Below, piece by piece: positions 32,159 to 40,893 of a stretch of DNA of 44,807 bases (position 1 is its first letter; each line of letters begins with the position of its first letter). Made by a program: the position numbers and the translations under genes. This DNA is from Bacteroidaceae bacterium (lineage in GTDB: Bacteria > Bacteroidota > Bacteroidia > Bacteroidales > Bacteroidaceae), in the NCBI GenBank assembly GCA_017617335.1, contig JAFZWK010000010.1, positions 1 through 44,807 of the forward strand, in the 5' to 3' direction. The notes below the pieces were generated by a model. The model saw only the letters and a program-made list of their open reading frames with translations, ran no database searches and had not been told where the DNA came from.

Positions 32159-34579
32159 TTATTGGGGTATAGCAGTTAATTTCTTACGAAGCGTAAGGAC
32201 GTTCTTACCATCAATGCGTTCGTAATTGATAGAATCCATCAGTTCACGCACAAGAAAGATTCCCAAACCACCAATCGGTCGTTCTTCTACAGAAAGTGTT
32301 GTGTCGATTTCTTCCTTTGCAGTAGGGTCGAAAGGTAAACCACTATCAATAATAGTAAACTTCAAACGCACATCATTGGCCTCTGCAACAATATTAACAT
32401 CACCAGCAAGACCTTTAGGATATGCATAAGTCATTACATTCACCACAGCTTCCTCAAGAGCCAAGTTCATCTGCATCGTCAGAGACATGTCGAAACCTAA
32501 AGACTCACATACTTCGTCGACAAACTGCGCCAACTGCGGAACTGTCTGCACATCATTGGGCAAAGTCAACTCTCGCCGCAACCGCACATCACGATGCTCT
32601 TTAGTATATTGAATGGCAAGCATAGTCAAATCATCACTTTGTTCAGCATCACCCACAAAGGCTTTTACAGCATTGTCCATACCCTCCAGCAATGAGTTTG
32701 GAGTCTTGTCATTTTCGGTCAACATCCTCAAAGCAACCTCTTTCATTCGTTGTTCGCCAAACTGTCCATGTTCCAAATCCTCAGCCTCTGTCAAGCCATC
32801 TGTATAAAGGAAAATGATAGTCTGTGGAGAAACAAAAGTTTCTTGCGAAGTGAATCGCCAGTCACTCATTACACCAAGGGGAATATTCGAGTCGATGGTC
32901 ATTGATGAAACCTCCTCACTGACAATCAAAGGAACATTATGCCCAGCATTGCATATACGCATGCGACCTGTAGGCAGGTCAAGTACACCCACCAACATCG
33001 TAACAAACATATTCGATTCATTCTGATCTGCCAACGCTTCATTCATTTGTGTCATCACACGCTCTGGTGCTGCCTCACGAGCAGAAATAGTCCTGAACAA
33101 TGACCTTGTGACAGCCATTACCAATGCTGCAGGGATGCCTTTCCCACTCACGTCTCCAATGCAGAAAAAGAGTTTCTCGTCACGAATATGGAAATCATAG
33201 ATATCTCCTCCCACGGCCTTTGCTGGAGTCAATTGCCCTATAATCTCGATATCATCACGTTCCGGATATGGAGGGAAAGTCTTAGGAAGCATCGACATCT
33301 GAATATCACTCGCCACTTTCAACTCACTCTCCATCGATGCTTTCATGGCTGTAGTTGTCTTTAATTCATGGACATAGCGAGAAAGCGATACCTGCATTTC
33401 CTCAAAAGAATCGCGTAGGTGACGCACCTCGTCACGTGTTGTGATGACAGGCAATGGAACATAAAAATTACCTTTTGCTATCTCACGGGTTGAGTCTGCC
33501 AACAACTTCAAAGGGCGCAAATGCAGATGAATGACGAAAAAGAGAAGCAATGCTACCAAAACGAGCATCAAAACAAGAAAGTAGATCATACTACGTTGCA
33601 GTTGATCAGGAGTTTTCAATATCTCTCGCTCAGGAATGGAGAAACTTACTGACCACATAACCCGCTCGACAGGAGCAAAGTAGACAATTTGATTGCCTGT
33701 AACTTCATCTTTAGGCATGTCATCGTTGTCTGTCAGGACGTGTGGAGGTGCAAGCATCGTATCACTACCTTTTTCCCATCGCAACATGCGTTGCATGAGC
33801 TCTACCGACTTTCTGTTACCTTTCTCACGGGCAAGCTGCAGAGCGTTCACGCTGAGGATACACGATGAATCTGGATGACAGATGAATTGTTCATCACGAC
33901 TGATAACACTTACACGTGAATAAGGATAGGGCTTAGCTTCATCGATAATGGTTTTGACCCACATCAGATCAACATCAGCGCAAAGCACGGCATAAATTGA
34001 GCCATCGGCTTCCTTCAGCGGAACTGAATAGGTGACCATAGGGCGTTTTGTAGACATAGAGTCCAGATATGGCAAGCACCAGTAACCGGATTCCTTTACA
34101 TTGGTATATATCCAATTGCTATCAGTTTCCAAATAACAAAAATCATGCTCAGGACCACCTATTTCGTCATGCTGAAGAACTTTCGTAGCTGGATCGTCAT
34201 AGACAGTCGGAGCATAGTAGCGGCCATGAGAAGGGAAATAGTTCTCGCGATAGAGAAGGGTAACAGCAGCGATGTCTTCATTGTGAGTAATCAATCGTTC
34301 CAAAAGGTGATAGCAGTCCTTGTCATCAAAAGCGAACAAATCGGCATAGGCAGCCGCCGTATGAACAGCCGTCTCCACGTCCGAGATGCGGTCGTCAATC
34401 ACCTTGATCGTACCATCCATCGAACGATTGGCTTGACGATGAACCTCATCAACCATAACCTTGCGGACTTGATGAACCTGCCAGAGGCCGAAGACCGACA
34501 GAATCAGCCCGACGACAAACACCACAAAAATGGTTGTCCTGAAGGCCACAGAGTCATTCATCCTGTTACGTATACCCAT
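32159..34579 (-). CDS. Membrane sensor SpoIIE/PP2C phosphatase with fused HATPase domain
   Basis: An 806-residue sensor-effector. TM1 (about 13-33, FRTTIFVVFVVGLILSVFGLW) and TM2 (about 330-350, FLVLMLVLVALLLFFVI) bracket an extracytoplasmic dCache-like sensor. HAMP follows (about 352-405, LRPLKLLADSTREIAKGNF), then a short coiled coil. The SpoIIE phosphatase (about 425-650) has acidic metal sites in VGGDIYDF, GDVSGKGIPAAL and DDLTMLAI. The C-terminus (about 665-806) is a GHKL ATPase with MNLALEEAVVNVMTYAYP and RPIGGLGIFLVRELMD. It therefore has both opposing activities, phosphatase and kinase, in one chain and likely controls the adjacent STAS protein in response to an envelope signal. A TATCTTTG box lies about 30 nt upstream (34608-34615). 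Confidence 0.9.
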   Translation of the reverse strand: MGIRNRMNDSVAFRTTIFVVFVVGLILSVFGLWQVHQVRKVMVDEVHRQANRSMDGTIKVIDDRISDVETAVHTAAAYADLFAFDDKDCYHLLERLITHNEDIAAVTLLYRENYFPSHGRYYAPTVYDDPATKVLQHDEIGGPEHDFCYLETDSNWIYTNVKESGYWCLPYLDSMSTKRPMVTYSVPLKEADGSIYAVLCADVDLMWVKTIIDEAKPYPYSRVSVISRDEQFICHPDSSCILSVNALQLAREKGNRKSVELMQRMLRWEKGSDTMLAPPHVLTDNDDMPKDEVTGNQIVYFAPVERVMWSVSFSIPEREILKTPDQLQRSMIYFLVLMLVLVALLLFFVIHLHLRPLKLLADSTREIAKGNFYVPLPVITTRDEVRHLRDSFEEMQVSLSRYVHELKTTTAMKASMESELKVASDIQMSMLPKTFPPYPERDDIEIIGQLTPAKAVGGDIYDFHIRDEKLFFCIGDVSGKGIPAALVMAVTRSLFRTISAREAAPERVMTQMNEALADQNESNMFVTMLVGVLDLPTGRMRICNAGHNVPLIVSEEVSSMTIDSNIPLGVMSDWRFTSQETFVSPQTIIFLYTDGLTEAEDLEHGQFGEQRMKEVALRMLTENDKTPNSLLEGMDNAVKAFVGDAEQSDDLTMLAIQYTKEHRDVRLRRELTLPNDVQTVPQLAQFVDEVCESLGFDMSLTMQMNLALEEAVVNVMTYAYPKGLAGDVNIVAEANDVRLKFTIIDSGLPFDPTAKEEIDTTLSVEERPIGGLGIFLVRELMDSINYERIDGKNVLTLRKKLTAIPQ

Positions 34580-34625
34580 AACTAAACCTTTCTTCCAATT
34601 TCAGGTACAAAGATACAAAAATATA

Positions 34626-35333
34626 TCATTGAAAAGCATTTAATGTCAGGCCAAACACGAAATAAGCATGTCGCGAATCAGGGTTGACAGATATCTGAGC
34701 AAACAGCGGAAGAGCAAAACTATCGGTAAACCGGATTGCCTTCGTGGCCCGCAAACTCACATCGACCGCTGCAAAGTTGCTTACCTCATAATAGTCCGTT
34801 GCATACGGAACCACACCCAACGAGGCTCTCCAATCACAGGTCGCCAAACTGAAAGGTGCCGCCAATTCAAAATACGACGAGTATGCCCTGTGACCACTCT
34901 TGTTCAAACCATCATTACCTGCGAAAATCGTCTGCCATGAAAAGTTTACAGGGCCGAAATCATATCCCACGAAACCTTCAAAAACGTGACTGGTCTGGTG
35001 AGCTTTGTAGCGGAAATACTGCTTCACAGGGTCATTTATCCAATAGTCGATCACACCGACGGACAACCCACCAATAGTGTAACTGCCAATGAGATCAATC
35101 TCACGAGGATCTGATGTGTCAACGAAACCAATACTTCCAAAGGCAGACAAGCTCAAACCCTTCCATGCAACGCCAAACGTGGGCTGCACGCTGGCACTTC
35201 CCAATTCCAAACCACGCCAAACGTACTGACTTACCAAATCAGCACTTAAGGTCACTTCGGTCTTCTCCTGTGCTGACATGTGACCACACATCATCATAGC
35301 GATGATAACGAGCCATTGATGTTTTCTTTTCAT
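34626..35333 (-). CDS. Outer-membrane beta-barrel protein of unknown function
   Basis: A 235-residue exported protein with signal peptide MKRKHQWLVIIAMMMCGHMSAQ. Alternating hydrophobic/aromatic strands follow (SADLVSQYVWRGLELGSASVQPTFG, GPVNFSWQTIFAGND, HAYFVFGLTLNAF) and the chain ends in an aromatic residue near the C-terminus, as in outer-membrane barrels of about 10-12 strands. The SQYVWRGLEL segment recurs in many Bacteroidales barrel proteins that I cannot assign to a function. It lies 46 nt upstream of the SpoIIE gene on the same strand but has its own AT-rich upstream region. Confidence 0.75.
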   Translation of the reverse strand: MKRKHQWLVIIAMMMCGHMSAQEKTEVTLSADLVSQYVWRGLELGSASVQPTFGVAWKGLSLSAFGSIGFVDTSDPREIDLIGSYTIGGLSVGVIDYWINDPVKQYFRYKAHQTSHVFEGFVGYDFGPVNFSWQTIFAGNDGLNKSGHRAYSSYFELAAPFSLATCDWRASLGVVPYATDYYEVSNFAAVDVSLRATKAIRFTDSFALPLFAQISVNPDSRHAYFVFGLTLNAFQ

Positions 35334-35393
35334 ATTGGCAACAAAAATACAAAAAAAACAAATATAAGCCGTTTTTTCAGCAAAGATTTTTTG

Positions 35394-35484
35394 TATCTTT
35401 GCGACAAAGTCGCGAACTTACTGGCACTCGGCAAAAAAAGAAAAGAGCTTCTTTTGTCCTGCACTCGTTTTTTCGTAACTTTGC
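35394..35484 (+). promoter_or_regulatory. Two-block tandem-promoter module, copy B
   Basis: Block 1 starts TATCTTTG (35394-35401) and continues CGACAAAGTCGCGAACTTAC...GGCACTCGG (to about 35431). Block 2 (35462-35484) is CACTCG, six T, CG, TAACTTTGC. Its TAACTTTG (35476-35483) has TTTG at 35453-35456, 19 nt upstream. Both blocks match copy A at 15722-15817, with block spacing 30 nt here against 35 nt there. It drives the DUF456 gene. Confidence 0.75.
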
Positions 35485-35509
35485 ACAGGAATGCAAGAAA
35501 GAGATTAGA

Positions 35510-36016
35510 ATGACTATTGTCATTACCATATTAATTCTGATTGCCATCATCGTGGCATTGTTGGGTATCATTGGAGCGGTTGTTCCCAATATGCCAGGCC
35601 CTCCCCTATGCTTTGCATCATTGTTGACAGCTTATTTCACCTGCCCAGGCATGATATCAATCAAACTGTTGCTATGGATGTTGGCTCTCACGATTCTCGT
35701 TACCATACTAGACTTTGTTGCCCCCATCGTTATGACTCGATTGGGTGGCGGCTCCAAGTATGCTATGTGGGGTTCCACGTTAGGTATCATAGCAGGTATG
35801 TTCTTCATGCCTTGGGGAATCATTCTGGGTCCCCTTGTGGGTGCATTCATGGGGGAAATACTTCACAATAGCAATTTCACGCATGCCACGAAAGTAGCCA
35901 CCATGTCCTTCATCTCCTTTCTTTTGGGTACTGGACTCAAACTGATTGCAAGTCTGCTGATGACCTTCTATACATTCGCTGCGATATGGAACTTTGGCAG
36001 GCATGTTCTCTTTTGA
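35510..36016 (+). CDS. DUF456 membrane protein
   Basis: A 168-residue integral membrane protein with about five helices: TIVITILILIAIIVALLGIIGAVVP, a second around FASLLTAYF, then LLWMLALTILVTILDFVAPIV, YAMWGSTLGIIAGMFFMPWG and SFISFLLGTGLKLIASLLMTFY. The GIIGAVVPNMPGPPL motif and the glycine-rich IILGPLVGAFMGEIL are typical of DUF456. The start ATG at 35510 opens the first helix; the longer open frame back to 35399 runs through the promoter and is rejected. Function of the family is unknown. It stands alone, convergent with the BRCT-like gene. Confidence 0.88.
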   Translation: MTIVITILILIAIIVALLGIIGAVVPNMPGPPLCFASLLTAYFTCPGMISIKLLLWMLALTILVTILDFVAPIVMTRLGGGSKYAMWGSTLGIIAGMFFMPWGIILGPLVGAFMGEILHNSNFTHATKVATMSFISFLLGTGLKLIASLLMTFYTFAAIWNFGRHVLF

Positions 36017-36057
36017 TTCATCCCACCATTCACGTCAAAAAAGATTGTAAGATAACG

Positions 36058-36732
36058 TTATGACTCGAGCCACTCAACGAGTTGTCCTTCTGATATGATC
36101 GTGTAGTGATAGCTTTGGCTACGTGTGGCATTGTATTTGCCCTCAATATAACGAATCACATCATCCGTTTCACCCATCTTAAGACGTTCCAAGGAGGCAT
36201 CTGAGATAACGATAGCATCCGTAGTGTCGTCGATATAAAGATTGGCATAAATTCCGCGGTCTCCCAAGCGTTGATAGAATTCCTCTGTGGGAATCTTCGT
36301 GTCAGGTGCCACATACAATTCTCTGGTATAGAGAAGATTTTGCCGCGAATAAAGATCCAAACGGAATTGCTGATAGTGTTGGTAAGTTAGATGTAAATCC
36401 TTCCGTATCCGCTTGTCCACTCGATAAGGAGCATAATGACCTTGGAAGATATCGTCCAACTCCTGTTGATGAAGCACGCGAGGGACAAATCCATGAAAAG
36501 CCAGCGTCTGAAGATAATCCAATTGATCTTGGGGAGCATTCGTTCCCACCAAGACAAAGTGGACGTTCCTGCTTACCCTGAGTCCTGGCTTGCATTCCGC
36601 TCCCATCTCCCTCAATCGCAAGAACAACTGCTTCTGAGGCATGGAGAATGTGCCCAGAACACATACAACGCGCTCCGTGAATGGAGTATCCACGGTAAAT
36701 GAATCATCAGAAAAGAGGTCCAGTTGCGACAT
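36058..36732 (-). CDS. BRCT-like protein with N-terminal beta-clamp-binding motif
   Basis: A 224-residue cytosolic protein. Residues 3-7 are QLDLF, a perfect match to the bacterial sliding-clamp-binding pentapeptide QL(S/D)LF. Residues about 20-95 resemble a BRCT domain of the kind at the C-terminus of DnaQ-like exonucleases (RVVCVLGTFSM, VSRNVHFVLVGTNAPQDQLDYLQTLAFHG). The remaining 125 residues (RKDLHLTYQHYQQFRLDLYSRQNLLYT...) are not recognised. No exonuclease motif is present. It starts 1 nt after the stop of the upstream lipoprotein gene, so the two are translationally linked, although their compartments differ. It may act in DNA replication or repair at the clamp. BRCT assignment is by eye. 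Confidence 0.7.
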   Translation of the reverse strand: MSQLDLFSDDSFTVDTPFTERVVCVLGTFSMPQKQLFLRLREMGAECKPGLRVSRNVHFVLVGTNAPQDQLDYLQTLAFHGFVPRVLHQQELDDIFQGHYAPYRVDKRIRKDLHLTYQHYQQFRLDLYSRQNLLYTRELYVAPDTKIPTEEFYQRLGDRGIYANLYIDDTTDAIVISDASLERLKMGETDDVIRYIEGKYNATRSQSYHYTIISEGQLVEWLES

Positions 36733-36733
36733 G

Positions 36734-37477
36734 CTATTCCTCCTCTTCCTCTGTCGGCTTCTTCTTTGCGAACTGAGTAATGCTGATATCTGTATTCACT
36801 CCGCTGGAGGAGAGACGAACGGTAGTCTTGCGGTCCTCATAAAAAGGATTCGGCTCCAGAGCCACAGCAATATTATTGTGACCAGCATGACCTGAAGTCT
36901 TCTCCAATTGGAACCAAGAAGGCAACTCTGATCCATCAGGCGTGCTCAGAGTCCACGACTTCTCTACGGTAAAGCAAATGCTGTCCTGCGTTACAAAGGC
37001 ACTATCCGCCATGTAGAAATCCACATCCAAAGGGATGCTTACCGATACTCCATAAGATGAAGTAACGTAATCCTTTACCTTATAATTCAGGTTCGTCACA
37101 CACAAGTAGCCTAATTGGGTATAAAGGCCGCTAGCCGAGTAATCGTAGGAATTGACGGTCACAGTTCCCATTCGAGTCTTGCCCGTAGTATTGGGTTGCA
37201 ACGCTAAACGGACAGTACACAAGTACAGCTTATTGTAGTCGTAGGTCAGATTGTATTTATCATCACCATCCACCTTTATCCAAGTACAGTTTGGATGCAC
37301 TTCCCATGAATCGAACGTATAAAACATCAAAGAGTCCACAGTAGCATCAGCAAACAAAAGAGTGTTGTTGGGATACACCACATTCAACTGATGTTGATCA
37401 GGATCTGATAGACAAGAAGGAAGGAACATTGTCATCAGGAAAACAAGCACCAAAGTAAACGATTTTCTCATCTGCAT
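36734..37477 (-). CDS. Lipoprotein of the NigD-like/BACON-type architecture
   Basis: A 247-residue lipoprotein: MQMRKSFTLVLVFLMTMFLPSCLSD carries a lipobox LPSC with Cys22 (start at the first ATG, or at the third codon ATG). The mature part has two beta domains; the second (about 160-240, WTLSTPDGSELPSWFQLEKTSG, then TTVRLSSSGVNTDISITQF) resembles a BACON/Ig-like fold. The end KKPTEEEEE is acidic. It is probably anchored to the outer membrane; function unknown. A perfect promoter is directly upstream (37505-37535) and the BRCT-like gene follows after one base. Confidence 0.72.
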   Translation of the reverse strand: MQMRKSFTLVLVFLMTMFLPSCLSDPDQHQLNVVYPNNTLLFADATVDSLMFYTFDSWEVHPNCTWIKVDGDDKYNLTYDYNKLYLCTVRLALQPNTTGKTRMGTVTVNSYDYSASGLYTQLGYLCVTNLNYKVKDYVTSSYGVSVSIPLDVDFYMADSAFVTQDSICFTVEKSWTLSTPDGSELPSWFQLEKTSGHAGHNNIAVALEPNPFYEDRKTTVRLSSSGVNTDISITQFAKKKPTEEEEE

Positions 37478-37504
37478 AAAAGGTTTGAATTGTATTTCGC
37501 ATCA

Positions 37505-37535
37505 CAAAGTTACATTTTTTTGATGAGAACACAAA
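37505..37535 (-). promoter_or_regulatory. Promoter of the lipoprotein/BRCT-like operon
   Basis: Minus-strand TTTG (37535-37532), a 19-nt spacer, TAACTTTG (37512-37505); the ATG lies about 28 nt downstream at 37477. Confidence 0.8.
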
Positions 37536-37588
37536 ATCTTTCTTGACAAATAATGGTCAATATCAAAAATTTTATATAATTTTGAGGC

Positions 37589-37939
37589 ATGAAAAATATC
37601 TATCACAGAGACATCATGGAAATATTGTTGCCTCAAGGTAACGATGGGATGCGATTATACAAGATAGCGCGTCGAATATATAACATGCATGCCGACCTGT
37701 TTGATCGCCATCTCAACTATGAAGATCTCCGCAAGATGATATCCAACTATATGTGGAAGCAATCACGCCGTTATGATTCTCCTTTTGTGAGAAACAATTA
37801 TGGAGTCTATGCTATCCGTCCAGACTTGGCGGTACAACTGGATCTTTTCTGGGATCTGAGACCTGTTGAGCAAGAAGAAGAGGAGGACAACCGTCGAAAA
37901 CACGAACCTGTCAAACATCACCAGCTGGAATTATTCTAA
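37589..37939 (+). CDS. Small winged-helix-like protein ending in a beta-clamp-binding motif
   Basis: A 116-residue basic protein. Residues about 1-75 (IYHRDIMEILLPQGNDGMRLYKIARRIYNMHADLFD, then YEDLRKMISNYMWKQSRRYDSPFVR) look like a winged-helix of the HARE-HTH type, a domain linked to DNA-modification and chromatin proteins. The acidic linker EQEEEEDNRRK leads to the very C-terminal QLELF (112-116), which fits the clamp-binding consensus. Just upstream, TAATTTTG (37577-37584) stands only 4 nt before the ATG, implying a leaderless or nearly leaderless mRNA if it is the -7 box. It is divergent from the lipoprotein/BRCT operon. Confidence 0.68.
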   Translation: MKNIYHRDIMEILLPQGNDGMRLYKIARRIYNMHADLFDRHLNYEDLRKMISNYMWKQSRRYDSPFVRNNYGVYAIRPDLAVQLDLFWDLRPVEQEEEEDNRRKHEPVKHHQLELF

Positions 37940-37975
37940 TCGCCTACCCTTTTGAGAAATGGTTAAAGCAGTTCC

Positions 37976-40810
37976 TTAATACCAATCGATATTGGAGCTG
38001 TAGGAACTCTGTTTCTTCCATTTAAGAGCATCTGTAAGGGTGCTGGCATTGGCGGCAAAGGTAAAGTTGTAGCTGGTGTAAGGACGAACAACGACACTAC
38101 AACTCATCGAGAAGCAATGAAGATCTCGACTCAAGGAGGCGGTAGTCATGGAGAGTTTGTGATAATTCATGTCGTAACCTGACGAGAAATTGATGTTCCA
38201 ACCCTCTGAGATACGGAGGTTACCAGAGAAATTCAGGGTATGAGTCAAACGATAAGGATAACGCATTCGCTTCTCATTAATCTTCCCACTTGTATTCTCA
38301 CGCATTGAAACACCATAACTGACAGTAAAGCTCCAAGGGAGAGAAAACTTCATGTACCCATCCTCATCAATCCCTCCAGAATTCTCACTTGCTTGATTGC
38401 GAGAACGTTTGCGGTCAGGATCCACATTCTGCATACTGGAATCTGTCTCGTCCTCATCCTCGTCTTCATCCTCATCCTCATCTTTGTTGTTATAAGCATC
38501 ATTACCTTTGTCTTTGTCACGATTAAACAGTTTCTTGAACGTATCATTATTGAACGTGTAGGAGAGATTCTGTGACATACCTTGGAAACGTCCAAAGCGA
38601 CCTTTCGACCACTCTGTATGATCGGAAACGAAGACCTTGCCATTATCGTCAAATTCGTAAGCATACGTGGCGAAGACGGCATTCAAGGAGAAGGTATAAC
38701 TCTTGGTCAACTTCAATCGTACACGCATGCTCAAGTCACTCCAAGGCTTACTCTTGGCTGCCATGTTGTAAGAAAGTGATCCGCCTAACTCATCAATCAA
38801 GGATATCTTCTTGTAACCTGTGGAATCCTTTTCTGTTCGAATCTTCATCTCCACATTATTGGTCACATCAAGTGTCACACTACCCGTCTTCCCTGTAGAT
38901 ACCGTACCATACGCCTGACCGCTGAATGGAGAGTAACTCACCGTAGAGACATTCCCATTGGCATCCGTGCGCACATAAGTGTCATAGAATCCGTATCTGG
39001 GTTTGCTGAAATCAGGGGCATAGCTGAAACCTATCGTGGGCGTGAAGACGTGACGGATAGCCTGAATCTTTTTCCCGCCAAACCAAGGCAAAGGTTTATA
39101 CATACCATAGAGTTTGGTGTTGGCAGAAATGTTCATGCTGTAGTTGTAGACGTTGTAAAAACCATACAACGTGTCTCGTTGGATAGCTTGTGCATCCATA
39201 TTCCACGACTGCATGATTTTATTCGAATACGTACGGTCGGTAAAAGAGAAGTTGGGAGTTACGTTGATGTAATCCAAAATTGTAAAAGAGGCTGATACGG
39301 GTACCTGATGGCGCATACCATTCTTCCAATCCTTGATTAGATTGCTGTGGAATAACAGGTTCTCTTTGGTATTGATGCTGTTTGTGAGGGTTCCCGTATA
39401 CGAAGTGGATATTTTCTCGTACCAGCGTTCCCTGCCGGCAGCCTTCTTGCGCTTAAAGGGATAAAGACGATTCAGCGAGATGTTCAGAGTAGGCAGAGTC
39501 ACGGCTATGCTGGAATCGCGCATGTTTTGCGAAAGATTGAAAGTTCCAGAGAGAGTAAGACCGATGTCCGAGAACGTCTTGCTGTAACTGATAGATGACG
39601 TACGGGTACTCTGCGTGTAACTCTCAGGGTTATACATAGAGGTCAGGTTGTTGCGCTCATAACTGCTGGTGGCGAAATTCACGCTGGCAGAGAAAGTCTG
39701 GGTGGGATTGGCTTTAGAATCCTGACGATGGCTCCAGGTTATCTTGAAAGACTTGCCTACGCTATAGTCAGGCATGTTCTTCTCGCCCTCCTTCGTCAAC
39801 TGATAGCTGCCGTAGAAATTGCCGCTGAAACGATAACGCTTCTTGTAGTTGCTTTGAGCTGAAAGTCCCCAAGATCCCTTGGTATAAATCTCTCCCAGCA
39901 TCTTCAGGTCGATTTTGTCGTTGATGGCAAAATAGTAACCTCCGTCACGCAAATAGAAGCCACGAGTCGTCTCGTCGCCGTAGGTCGGCATGATGAAACC
40001 GCTGCTATAGGAACTGCTGAAGGGGAAGAATCCGTATGGAATAGCCAACGGAAGGGGAACATCCTCGACCACAAGGTAAGCGGGACCAAAGATGACGTCC
40101 TTGCCTGGATGAAGCTTCACGCGAGTCAACGAGAGGTAGAAGTGCGGATGACGAGAGTCACAGGTGGTGTATTTCGCACTCTGCAGGTACATCGTACCCA
40201 TGCTGTCCCGCTTACCATCCTGAGACATCATGAAGCCTTCTCCTTGCTCCGTATAAACGTTCTGAATGAAAGCCTTGCGCGTCTTGAAATTGTAGTCAAT
40301 CTTATCTGGTTCATACTCATCCTCGCCTTGCTTGAAAGTGGGTTTCCCTATCATGACCCCTGTGGAATCGACAATTCCTGTGGCATGAACCAACGAACTG
40401 TCCATGCTCATCGAAATGATTTCGGCCGTGAGTTCCAGATTCTGATAGTTGACCTTACCGTCACCATAAAGGTTCGCACGCGAGTTGACATAATCAAAGG
40501 TGATGGAATCGCGGGCCGTGTATTCCACAGGCTCGTCCAATGCCGACTTACTTCGGGGCATGGTATCCACCTCAACCGTATCCTTCTGCGTCGTATCAGG
40601 CAGGATGGTATAACCTTTCAAAGGCAAGACGACGCTGTCTTTCGAGAGGGAGTCTTTCGTCGTGCTGTCAGCAGGAAGAGGAGGAAGGGAATCCACACTA
40701 AGGGTATCATCATCCTCAGGTGACAGATGAAGGTAGGCTCCCGTTGGTCGGGAAGCCCAGGAAATGACCGTGAAAAAGGCCATCAGGATGATGACGAGTT
40801 TAGCCTTCAA
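37976..40810 (-). CDS. lptD: LPS-assembly outer-membrane protein LptD
   Basis: A 944-residue Bacteroidetes LptD, which inserts lipopolysaccharide into the outer leaflet. The protein has a signal sequence, a low-complexity stretch rich in D, S and T (about 25-90), the OstA/jelly-roll region (about 100-230, ITFDYVNSRANLYGDGKVNYQNLELTAE and FKTRKAFIQNVYTEQGEG) and a long beta-barrel with YGFFPFSSSYSSGFIMPTYG. Near residue 770 lies an acidic run (NKDEDEDEDEDEDETDSS) encoded by an imperfect GATGAG repeat. The only start that leaves a basic n-region before LVIILMAFF is TTG at 40808-40810; the first ATG (40783) would cut into the signal. A TACCTTTG box (40837-40844) stands upstream. Confidence 0.92.
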   Translation of the reverse strand: MKAKLVIILMAFFTVISWASRPTGAYLHLSPEDDDTLSVDSLPPLPADSTTKDSLSKDSVVLPLKGYTILPDTTQKDTVEVDTMPRSKSALDEPVEYTARDSITFDYVNSRANLYGDGKVNYQNLELTAEIISMSMDSSLVHATGIVDSTGVMIGKPTFKQGEDEYEPDKIDYNFKTRKAFIQNVYTEQGEGFMMSQDGKRDSMGTMYLQSAKYTTCDSRHPHFYLSLTRVKLHPGKDVIFGPAYLVVEDVPLPLAIPYGFFPFSSSYSSGFIMPTYGDETTRGFYLRDGGYYFAINDKIDLKMLGEIYTKGSWGLSAQSNYKKRYRFSGNFYGSYQLTKEGEKNMPDYSVGKSFKITWSHRQDSKANPTQTFSASVNFATSSYERNNLTSMYNPESYTQSTRTSSISYSKTFSDIGLTLSGTFNLSQNMRDSSIAVTLPTLNISLNRLYPFKRKKAAGRERWYEKISTSYTGTLTNSINTKENLLFHSNLIKDWKNGMRHQVPVSASFTILDYINVTPNFSFTDRTYSNKIMQSWNMDAQAIQRDTLYGFYNVYNYSMNISANTKLYGMYKPLPWFGGKKIQAIRHVFTPTIGFSYAPDFSKPRYGFYDTYVRTDANGNVSTVSYSPFSGQAYGTVSTGKTGSVTLDVTNNVEMKIRTEKDSTGYKKISLIDELGGSLSYNMAAKSKPWSDLSMRVRLKLTKSYTFSLNAVFATYAYEFDDNGKVFVSDHTEWSKGRFGRFQGMSQNLSYTFNNDTFKKLFNRDKDKGNDAYNNKDEDEDEDEDEDETDSSMQNVDPDRKRSRNQASENSGGIDEDGYMKFSLPWSFTVSYGVSMRENTSGKINEKRMRYPYRLTHTLNFSGNLRISEGWNINFSSGYDMNYHKLSMTTASLSRDLHCFSMSCSVVVRPYTSYNFTFAANASTLTDALKWKKQSSYSSNIDWY

Positions 40811-40893
40811 GAGTATGTATACTTTCTACCAATTTGCAAAGGTACGAAAATATGACGAGAGTACATAGAGCAAAAAGATTTATTATGTTTTTT

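Noticed and set aside
34145-34585. 146-codon plus-strand frame over the SpoIIE gene
   Set aside because: Antisense shadow; the minus frame encodes the sensor domain with a membrane helix.
40109-40723. 204-codon plus-strand frame inside lptD
   Set aside because: Antisense shadow of a clear LptD reading frame.
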